Source of the DNA: Desulfosarcina alkanivorans
GTDB lineage: Bacteria; Desulfobacterota; Desulfobacteria; Desulfobacterales; Desulfosarcinaceae
Direction of reading: 5' to 3'
Assembly: GCF_009688945.1 (NCBI RefSeq)
Contig: NZ_AP021874.1
Span: 5,394,001 to 5,458,000 of the forward strand
DNA: 64,000 nt
Shown here: positions 39,650 to 46,967 of the stretch, piece after piece
Layout of the letters: each line of letters begins with the position of its first letter
Numbering within the stretch: position 1 is the stretch's first letter
Notes under the pieces: generated by a model
Told to the model about the DNA's origin: nothing
Database searches by the model: none
What the model saw: only the letters and a program-made list of their open reading frames with translations
Translations under genes and position numbers: made by a program

Positions 39650-40264
39650 ATGACTATCCATGAGACGGTTCTCGTCCGCTCCCTGGTGCGCTGGCTGGCC
39701 CTGATGTTCTTCAAATTTACGGGATGGCGAACCGAGGGCCGGCGGCCGGCGCTTTCCCGCTATGTCATTATCGCGGCCCCGCATACCTCCAACTGGGATT
39801 TTATCTACACCCTCTGTGTGGCCTTCATCTACCGACTCAATCCGGTTATCATGATGAAAGACGCCTGGTTCCGCTGGCCGTTGGGACCTGTGTTCCGCTG
39901 GCTGGGGGCGCAGCCCATCGATCGGTCCCGCGCGAATAATGTCGTGGGCCAGTCCATCGCCAGATTTGCCCGGTGCGACCGTCTGGCGCTCGTGGTGCCG
40001 CCATCGGGCACCCGCAAGCGTGTGCTGTACTGGAAGACGGGTTTCTATCACATTGCCAACGGTGCCGGTGTGCCCATTGCGCTCGGTTTTCTGGACTACC
40101 GGCGCAAAGTCGGCGGTTTCGGCCCCATCGTGCACCCCACCGGTGACATTGACGCCGACATGGCCGTGATCCGCGATTTCTACCGTGATATCTCGGGCAA
40201 ATACCCCCTCCAGGAAAGCCGGCAGTGTTTCGCCCCGTCAGTGTCGCCGCCGGCTTCCGGTTGA
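39650..40264 (+). CDS. Lysophospholipid acyltransferase-family protein
   Basis: The 204-residue protein has the catalytic HX4D motif 'PHTSNWD' (His45, Asp50) and the phosphate-binding segment 'VVPPSGTRKRVLYWKTGFYH'. 'VPIALGFLDYRRK' follows, as in PlsC-like enzymes. The N-terminus has one hydrophobic helix. It would acylate a lysophospholipid or a related acceptor at the inner membrane. GGAAGG precedes ATG 39650. It is transcribed away from carB and toward the helicase gene, with a terminator-like hairpin between. Confidence 0.82.
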   Translation: MTIHETVLVRSLVRWLALMFFKFTGWRTEGRRPALSRYVIIAAPHTSNWDFIYTLCVAFIYRLNPVIMMKDAWFRWPLGPVFRWLGAQPIDRSRANNVVGQSIARFARCDRLALVVPPSGTRKRVLYWKTGFYHIANGAGVPIALGFLDYRRKVGGFGPIVHPTGDIDADMAVIRDFYRDISGKYPLQESRQCFAPSVSPPASG

Positions 40265-40402
40265 AGCCCGTCCCGGGGAATGCCTATAAAATGATTGCCA
40301 AAGCCATTTGACAAGGCTATAAGCCGCTTCAACGGTAAACCGGAACACATGTCGGCCACGGATCCCGTCCGGCCGGCAACCGGTTGCCATACTGAACATG
40401 TG

Positions 40403-40435
40403 ACGCCGTCCGGATTCACTCGGGCGGCGTTTTTT
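40403..40435 (+). terminator. Rho-independent hairpin just upstream of the helicase gene
   Basis: ACGCCGTCCG (40403-40412) pairs with CGGGCGGCGT (40421-40430), with one G-U pair, 8-base loop, followed by six T residues. It can end transcripts of the acyltransferase gene. Because it lies only 25 bases before the helicase start, it could also act as an attenuator in that gene's leader. Confidence 0.75.
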
Positions 40436-40460
40436 ATGCTGCCTAAAAGGAAAACGACAA

Positions 40461-42152
40461 ATGAATTTCAAGGAAATCGGCCTGGGTGCCGAACTGCTGC
40501 GGGCCCTCGATGATCTGGGGTTCGACTCACCGATGCCGATCCAGACCGCAGCCCTGCCCGAACTGCTCGATGGCCGCCGGGATTTTATCGGCCTGGCCCA
40601 GACCGGCACCGGAAAAACCGCCGCCTTCGGCCTGCCCCTGCTCGATCGGGTCGACCTGGCCCGGGCCCGTCCCCAGGGCGTGATCCTGTGCCCCACCCGG
40701 GAGCTTTGCCTGCAGATCACCGACGACCTCAAGGGCTATGCCCGCTACCTGCGCAAGATTCGCGTGGCAGCGGTTTACGGCGGGGCCAGTATCGCCCACC
40801 AGATCCGCCAGCTGCGCAGCGGCGCCCAGATCATCGTGGCCACCCCCGGCCGCCTGATCGATCTGATGCAGCGCCGGGCCGCGGATTTGTCCGCCGTGGC
40901 CACCTGCGTGCTGGACGAGGCCGATGAAATGCTCAACATGGGCTTCCAGGAGGATATCGACCGGATCCTGGCGCGGATGCCGGCCGATCGTCGAACCTGA
41001 CTGTTTTCAGCGACCATGCCCCCGGGCGTTGCAGCCATTGCCCGCAATTATCTCGACGATCCGTGCAAGGTGTCGGTGGGCGGACGCCGGCGCATGGCCC
41101 CCAATATCACCCATTCATGCTACCTGATGAACGAGCGCCACCGCTACCAGGGCCTGAAACGCATCATCGACGCAGCGCCCGGGATTTTCGGCCTGGTGTT
41201 CTGCCGCACCCGCAGGGACACCCAGACCGTGGCGGAGGCCTTGATCCGGGAAGGATACCGGGCCGATGCCCTGCACGGCGACCTGAGCCAGGCCCAGCGC
41301 GACCATGTGATGCGCAAATTCCGCTGCCGGTCGGTCCGGATCCTGGTGGCTACCGACGTGGCGGCCCGCGGGCTGGATGTGGACGCCATCTCCCATATCA
41401 TCCACTACAACCTGCCCGATGATCCCGAGACCTATACCCACCGCAGCGGCCGGACCGCGCGGGCCGGCCGTTCGGGCGTTTCCATGGCCCTGGCCACCCC
41501 CCGCGAAGTCGGCCGGCTGCGCCACATCGAACGCACCAATGCCATGCGTTTCGAATTTGCCAGATTCCCGGATGGCCGGGCGATCTGCAAGCAACAGCTC
41601 GACGATTTTGTCAATCGGATCGTGGAGACCCCGGTGGACCGGGAGGCCTTTGCCGACTTCCTGCCCGCGGTCAGCAAAGCCCTGGCCGGCCTGGACCGGG
41701 AGGAATTGATCCTGCGATTCATGGCTCCGGACTTCAGCCGTTTTGTGGACCATTACCGACAGGCAGGTGACATCAATGCGGTCGCCCGTCCGCCCAGGGC
41801 CGGCGGGGCCGGGAAAAACCGTCCGGAACGCCCGGGTTCACCGGCAGGAAAGCGCCCGGTTCGCCTCAATGCCAAGGGGTCCCGACGGTTTTTCATCAAT
41901 GTCGGTCGCCTGGACAACATCAATGAAGGGGCCATTGTCCGCCTGGTATGTGACCATTCCGGCATCCGTTCCCACCAGATCGGCCGGATCGAACTCAAGC
42001 GTGAATTCTCTTTTTTCGAAGTGGCCCGCAGTTCCGCCGACAAGGTCCGGCGCAGCCTGAAAGACGTCCAGCTCGATGGCCGGCGGGTGCGGGTCAGCGA
42101 TGCCGGATACAAGAAAAAAAACGGTAACGGGGTCCGGCGTGCCGCCGGTTGA
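40461..42152 (+). pseudogene. DEAD-box RNA helicase interrupted by one in-frame UGA
   Basis: The frame encodes a complete 563-codon helicase apart from TGA at 40998-41000. Domain 1 has the Q motif 'FDSPMPIQ', 'AQTGTGKT', 'PTREL', 'TPGR' and 'DEAD'. After 'ADRRT' comes the stop, then in the same frame 'LFSATMPPG' (motif III). Domain 2 has 'VATDVAARGLDV' and 'HRSGRTARAG'. The C-terminus is a DbpA-type RNA-binding domain ('RFFINVGRLDNINEGAIV'). UGA stands where relatives have leucine in 'TLLFSAT'. No frame change is needed, so a nonsense mutation or base error is likeliest. Otherwise two polypeptides (40461-41000 and a restart at ATG 41016) would be made. Confidence 0.8.
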
Positions 42153-42439
42153 TTTCCCGGCGCTGCAGAAATTCGAATGTCGACTTGCCGTCGGGATCAA
42201 TTTTGATTAAAATAAACAATCAGGATGCAGGTCTTCTGCCATGCCCGTCGGTGTTGCCCGACACGTTGACGTGCCTGTTCTAATCCCCCCTCGATGGAAC
42301 CCATCTTGCTGCCGGATCTGTTCAGCGATCATGCTGCCCCATCGGTTCGCACAAACGGCCTGACACGACCTCCATACCTTTCGTTTCAGCGATCCCATAC
42401 CCTGGGTGGCCCTTTCGACAGCCAAAGGAGGAACTCAAA

Positions 42440-43210
42440 ATGATCGGCGCAATAGCGGGCGACATGATCGGCTCTCCCTATGAGAGCTGCCCGATCAAGA
42501 CCGTTTCGTTTCCCATGACGGTGGATGCCTTTACCGATGACACCGTCCTCACCGTCGCGGTGGCCAATGCCATTCTCACCGGTACGGACTACCGGACCTC
42601 GATCAAGACCTATGCCCAGCGATACCCCAACCTGCCTTACGGGGGGTCATTCTGGCACTGGATCTGGGACCCGAACAGCATTCCATACAACAGCTACGGC
42701 AACGGATCGGCCATGCGGGTGTCTCCCGTGGGGTTCGCTTTCGAAACCATCGAAGCGGTTATGCTGCAGGCCCGCCGGTCGGCTGAATTGAGCCACAATC
42801 ACCCGGAAGGCATCAAGGGGGCCCAGGCGACGGCCCTGGCCGTTTTCCTGGCCCGCAAAAACGAGGATAAAGCGACCATCCGCAGGCAGATCGAAACCCG
42901 GTTCGCATACAACCTCGGCTGCTCGATAGATGATATCCGGGCCGGTTACTGTTTCGATGTCACCTGCCAGGGCTCCGTTCCCGAGTCCATCATCGCCTTC
43001 CTGGACGCCAGCGATTACGAAACCGCCGTGAAAAACGCCATTTCCCTTGGCGGCGACGCGGACACCATGGCCTGCATCGCCGGCGGCATCGCCCAGGCCT
43101 TTTACAAAACCATCCCGGCCGGTATCGTGTTGCAGGTCAGGGAAAAACTGCCCGAAGCCCTGCTGGCCGTGCTGGACCGATTCTGCGATAAATTCAAATG
43201 CATCTATTGA
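42440..43210 (+). CDS. ADP-ribosylglycohydrolase (DraG/ARH-type)
   Basis: The 256-residue protein has the dinuclear-magnesium motifs 'GAIAGDMIGSPYE', 'FTDDT' (Thr32-Asp34) and 'GGDADTMACIAGG', plus 'SYGNGSAMRVSPVG'. It would remove ADP-ribose from a modified target or from an ADP-ribosylated small molecule. AAAGGAGG lies 9 bases before ATG 42440. No ADP-ribosyltransferase or nitrogenase gene is nearby, so the partner is unknown. Confidence 0.9.
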   Translation: MIGAIAGDMIGSPYESCPIKTVSFPMTVDAFTDDTVLTVAVANAILTGTDYRTSIKTYAQRYPNLPYGGSFWHWIWDPNSIPYNSYGNGSAMRVSPVGFAFETIEAVMLQARRSAELSHNHPEGIKGAQATALAVFLARKNEDKATIRRQIETRFAYNLGCSIDDIRAGYCFDVTCQGSVPESIIAFLDASDYETAVKNAISLGGDADTMACIAGGIAQAFYKTIPAGIVLQVREKLPEALLAVLDRFCDKFKCIY

Positions 43211-43288
43211 CGGGATGCTTCCCGCATGGACTTGACATCCGATCTCCAATGGCAAAAATATGGCTTGTACGGCTACAGAAAAAATTCC

Positions 43289-43317
43289 TTGATTGGATGT
43301 TAACATTCCGTGATAAT
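43289..43317 (+). promoter_or_regulatory. Probable promoter of the 43378 gene
   Basis: TTGATT (43289-43294) and GATAAT (43312-43317) are separated by exactly 17 bases in a short AT-rich stretch. A start is expected near 43324, about 54 bases before ATG 43378. Confidence 0.5.
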
Positions 43318-43377
43318 TAGTGAATGTGCTTTCCTACGGTTCTTGCGCAGATAACTGCCACAGCAGGATGACCAAAC

Positions 43378-43620
43378 ATGACCCACAATAGAATCAAATT
43401 GATGCCCAAGCCCTCTGAAAAAAAGCGGAAACGGCCTGAAAAACTGTCCTATTGGCGTTCGTCGCATCAATGCTTTTCAATCGATTACAAGGGGATCATC
43501 ACCGAGATCTGCAAAGGTGACCTTGGTTATGGAGAGATGGACCGCCTGGATGGCGTCTTCCATGCCGCCATCGGGTGCAAACAAAAAGGACGCAACGCCT
43601 GCCACCTGCAGGAAGCCTAA
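43378..43620 (+). CDS. Small hypothetical protein
   Basis: The 80-residue basic protein starts with a Lys/Arg-rich segment ('KPSEKKRKRPEK') and then a compact part with three Cys ('HQCFSIDYKG', 'EICKGD', 'IGCKQKGRNACHL'). A promoter-like pair and AGGA about 9 bases before the ATG support expression. It lies 24 bp upstream of the TatD gene. No family is recognised. Confidence 0.5.
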   Translation: MTHNRIKLMPKPSEKKRKRPEKLSYWRSSHQCFSIDYKGIITEICKGDLGYGEMDRLDGVFHAAIGCKQKGRNACHLQEA

Positions 43621-43644
43621 AAGGATCGATCAACGGTATCGTCG

Positions 43645-44409
43645 ATGACCCGCTCTAATCTGACCGACGCCCATGCCCACCTCTGCGACGCCGTGTTTGA
43701 CACCGACAGGGATCGGGTACTGGCGCGTGCGCAGGCAGCCGGTGTCGGGGCGGTCGTCACGGTGGGCGAAACCCTTGCCGATGCCCGCAGGAATTTAGAT
43801 CTGGCCGCCGCCTTCCCGATGCTCAAGGCGGCGGCCGGACTTTATCCGACAATCCTCGACCCGGATCAGGCGGACGAGATGATGGCCTTCATCCGCCACA
43901 ATCGCCGACACCTGGTGGCCATCGGCGAAGTGGGGCTGGATTACTGGGTGGTGAAAGCAGATTCGGAAAAAGCGCTGCAGAGGGAAATATTCACACGGTT
44001 TGTCGCCTTATCGCGGGAACTGGATCTGCCGCTGAACGTTCACTCCCGTTCGGCAGGACGCCACGCGGTGGCCCTGCTGCTGGACAACGATGCCACCCGG
44101 GTCCAGATGCATGCCTTTGACGGCAAGGCCGGCGCCGCCCTGCCCGCGGTGGAAGCCGGCTACTTTTTTTCCATTCCCCCCTCCATTGTCCGCTCCCGCC
44201 AGAAACAAAAACTGGTCAAACAGCTGCCCCTGTCCTGCCTGCTGGTCGAAACCGACAGCCCGGTGCTGGGGCCCGAGGGGCAAACGCGCAACGAACCGGC
44301 CAACCTGACGGTTTCCATAGGGGCGATTGCGCAGATCAAAGCCGTTTCTGAGGCGGCGGTCGTGGAAGCGGTCGTGGAAAATACCCGGCGCCTGTATGGA
44401 AAATTCTGA
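43645..44409 (+). CDS. TatD-family metal-dependent hydrolase
   Basis: The 254-residue TIM-barrel enzyme has all metal ligands of the TatD group: 'DAHAHL' (His10, His12), 'GEVGLDYW' (Glu), 'NVHSRSAG' (His), 'HAFDG' (His) and 'ETDSPVLGP' (Asp). TatD proteins are 3'-5' DNA/RNA exonucleases linked to DNA repair and quality control. It is somewhat divergent and slightly short. It may be co-transcribed with the 80-residue gene before it. Confidence 0.87.
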   Translation: MTRSNLTDAHAHLCDAVFDTDRDRVLARAQAAGVGAVVTVGETLADARRNLDLAAAFPMLKAAAGLYPTILDPDQADEMMAFIRHNRRHLVAIGEVGLDYWVVKADSEKALQREIFTRFVALSRELDLPLNVHSRSAGRHAVALLLDNDATRVQMHAFDGKAGAALPAVEAGYFFSIPPSIVRSRQKQKLVKQLPLSCLLVETDSPVLGPEGQTRNEPANLTVSIGAIAQIKAVSEAAVVEAVVENTRRLYGKF

Positions 44410-44989
44410 CCGGGCATTGAAAACCGGCTGTGCATGGCACAGGGGGTGAGCCGCGGGTTGCCCTGCGGTTGATCATCCTTGGTTTCCTTTCGTTGGACAT
44501 GCATCAACCAGGCATTGGCCAATTTTATCCACCGGCCCCGTCGTCGTTTTTACGGTTACCATGTTCCTTTGTCGTTCCCGCCTTTCAATCTAACTTTCTT
44601 AATTTACAACTATTTTTAATTTATGCCACTCCGTTGCCGATGCCGGGACGCTGGCCGGTCAGGTGCGCGGCCTCGTGGTTAAACAAAGCGGCCCAATGAA
44701 CAGATCGGCGGCAGCACCCTTCATCCGCTCACTACAGGCAGTTGAAGGTCCGTCGGCAGATGGAATCGCCTGCTGCCTATGCAATAAAAATATCCTTTGG
44801 TTTTTTGGAATAAGGCCGATAGCAGTTTTGCGAGTAGATTCGAACAGGCGAACGCGGACTCACTCGTCTGAACCGATGCCGTCAGTCCTTTTGCCACTGT
44901 GATGGATTTGGGTCCGCTTGGTTTTCGATAGGTGTACACTTTTCAAGGTGTCACTTTTTTTGCCGGTTTTATGCTAACAAGTTGTATTT
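44410..44989. other. Intergenic region before the adhesin-export array
   Basis: These 580 bases separate TatD from the rightward array. They are more AT-rich than the flanks. Short frames present have no ribosome sites and no recognisable product. The promoter of the array should lie here, but I see no convincing -35/-10 pair. A TATGCT at 44970-44975 lacks a partner. Confidence 0.45.
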
Positions 44990-46756
44990 ATGAAAAAAGT
45001 GCTACAGGCGTGGTTGTCTCGCCAGTGCCGGATGGTGCCCGGATCGCTGCATGGTATCCTGCTGTCGGGGCCTCCCGACGAGGGGCCCTATGACCGGATC
45101 CTTTCCTGGCCGGAAGAGGGGGGTAATCATGCCCCACTATCACAGGTGGTCCGGGCTGCACTGCGCAGCCGGCAGGCAGTGATAAAGGGCCGCAGCAACA
45201 CGGTTTCCAAGACGGGCGAGCCGCTGGATGCACTGGCCTGTCCGCTGTTCTTAAGCGACCGGCTGATCGGCGTTGTCGCCATCGAGATGACCCATCGCTC
45301 CCAGCCGATGCAGCGGGCAACGGTACAGCAGATTCAGGCAGGGGCCAAGTGGCTGGAAACCATGGTCCTGCTGAACGGGGCAACCGCCAGGGATCAACTG
45401 GTCAATCTTGTCGACCTGGTTGCCGCCGGACTGGAAAATGAGCGCTTCAGGGTCGCCGCCACCGAGGTGACCAACGAACTTGCCGCGCGCTTTGCCTGTC
45501 ACCGGGTGAGTATCGGCTTTATGCGTTACCACCGGATAAGGGTCGAGGCGTTGTCCCACAGCTCCCGGATCGATCAGCATTCGAACCTGGTTCGCGCCAT
45601 CAGGGATGCCATGGGCGAATCCCTGGATCAGGCCGCCACCGTCGTTTACCCGGCGGCATCCGACGATACCGCTTTGGTTACCCGTTTTCACGAGCATCTG
45701 GGCCATTCCCAGCAAGGGGCGGCGATCTGCACCCTGCCGCTGGTAAAAAACGGCAAAGCGGTCGGCGCCCTGTTGCTCGAGCGTGCTGCGGACAACCCCT
45801 TTGACGCGGAAACCGTGGCTCAGTGCGAGCAGATCGGGCTGCTGCTCGGACCGGTGCTGGAAAACCGAAGACGGGAAGAACGCAGTTTGCCCGCCAGGGC
45901 GCTGGACGCCCTGCAATGCGGATGTGCCCGATTGCTGGGCCCCCGTCACCTGGCCTTGAAAGCGGGTTTTTCGTTGACGGCCGCCCTTCTGGCCTGGCTT
46001 TGCCTGGCAAGTGGTGCCTTCCGCATTTCCTGCGATTCCGTGCTGGAGGCAGGCGTCTGCCGGGCCGTGGTGGCGCCGCAGCAGGGCTATATCGCCCAGG
46101 CCCACGTCCGTGCCGGGGACCGGGTTCGTTCCGGGGACGTGCTGGCTACCCTGGATGACCAGGAGCTGCGGCTCGAACAGCGCAAATGGCAGAGTCAGCG
46201 AGCCCAGCTGATCAAGGAATACCGCAAGGCGTTGTCCGGAGTCGACCGTGCCGAGGTCGCCATACTGAAAGCCAAGCGCGCTCAGGCCGAAGCGCAGCTG
46301 AGCCTGGTCGAGCAGCAGATGAAACGCACCACACTGACCGCTCCCTTTTCCGGACTGGTGGTCAAGGGGGACCTCAGCCAGGCCCTGGGTTCACCGGTAA
46401 CAACGGGCGACGTGCTGTATGAAGTGGCGCCGACCGATGAATACCGGGTGATCATGAAGATCGACGACCGTGATATCGGCCTGATTGCTATGGGGCAGCG
46501 GGGGCATTTGAAATTGTCCGGCATGCCCGATCAGGCCATCGCCCTGACCGTCGATCGTCTGACGCCCGTCGCCATCAGCGAAGGCGGGCGCAACTATTTC
46601 AGGGTCGAAGCGGTCATGGCGGACCATTCCGACCTGATGCGCCCCGGCATGGAAGGCATCGCCAGGATTGAAATCGGCCGGGAAAAGCTGTTCAGGATCT
46701 GGACCCGACGGCTGGTTGACTGGCTGCGATTATTTGTCTGGCAGCGGATGCCGTGA
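44990..46756 (+). CDS. GAF-domain / HlyD-type membrane adaptor protein
   Basis: The 588-residue protein starts with a cytoplasmic region of about 315 residues that includes a GAF-like sensor domain (about 145-300, 'ATEVTNELAARFACHRVSIGF'). One transmembrane helix follows (about 320-345, 'AGFSLTAALLAWLCLASG'). A HlyD-type barrel-sandwich adaptor comes next ('VVAPQQGYIAQAHVRAGDRV', coiled coil, 'LTAPFSGLVVKGDLSQALG'). It would span the inner membrane and reach into the periplasm. No ABC transporter is nearby; the neighbours are an M50-HlyD fusion and a SecA-like ATPase. Start ATG 44990 has a poor ribosome site. Confidence 0.78.
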   Translation: MKKVLQAWLSRQCRMVPGSLHGILLSGPPDEGPYDRILSWPEEGGNHAPLSQVVRAALRSRQAVIKGRSNTVSKTGEPLDALACPLFLSDRLIGVVAIEMTHRSQPMQRATVQQIQAGAKWLETMVLLNGATARDQLVNLVDLVAAGLENERFRVAATEVTNELAARFACHRVSIGFMRYHRIRVEALSHSSRIDQHSNLVRAIRDAMGESLDQAATVVYPAASDDTALVTRFHEHLGHSQQGAAICTLPLVKNGKAVGALLLERAADNPFDAETVAQCEQIGLLLGPVLENRRREERSLPARALDALQCGCARLLGPRHLALKAGFSLTAALLAWLCLASGAFRISCDSVLEAGVCRAVVAPQQGYIAQAHVRAGDRVRSGDVLATLDDQELRLEQRKWQSQRAQLIKEYRKALSGVDRAEVAILKAKRAQAEAQLSLVEQQMKRTTLTAPFSGLVVKGDLSQALGSPVTTGDVLYEVAPTDEYRVIMKIDDRDIGLIAMGQRGHLKLSGMPDQAIALTVDRLTPVAISEGGRNYFRVEAVMADHSDLMRPGMEGIARIEIGREKLFRIWTRRLVDWLRLFVWQRMP

Positions 46757-46804
46757 TGAAGGGCGAGGAAATACCAATTTAAAAACTCAAAGCGTAATCG
46801 TTAT

Positions 46805-46924
46805 CGGTTTACAGTTTTAGGTTCACGGTAAAAAAAACAGAAGGTAGAGGATAACTAGGGCTCTTCTTTTGAGGATTTAAATGTTTGAAAAAACTTTGAA
46901 CTGTAAACAGATAACCGTGAACAG
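46805..46924. mobile_element. Internally deleted copy of a four-helix-bundle element (family A)
   Basis: This 120-bp unit aligns closely with both ends of the intact element at 52891-53330. It shares the left end, the gene start region ('AGAGGAT..C....GG.TCTTCTTTTGAGGATTT') and the right end, but the gene body is missing. TTTACAGTT (46808-46816) is complementary to AACTGTAAA (46899-46907), and GTTCACGGT (46821-46829) to ACCGTGAAC (46914-46922). The two pairs cross each other. It lies in the gap between the GAF-HlyD and M50 genes. Confidence 0.7.
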
Positions 46925-46967
46925 ATACCTAAAAAACCCATAACGCAACCCTCAACACTGACAACCA

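Noticed and set aside
40308..40313. TTGACA as a promoter for the helicase gene
   Set aside because: No -10-like hexamer occurs 16-18 bases downstream.
40998..41000. UGA as a selenocysteine codon in the helicase
   Set aside because: The position corresponds to a buried leucine before motif III, not a redox site, and the following bases give no convincing bacterial SECIS hairpin with a GU apical loop. A nonsense change or base error is simpler.
43232..43264. TTGACA with TATGGC as a promoter
   Set aside because: Spacing is 21 bases; the TTGATT-17-GATAAT pair just downstream is better.
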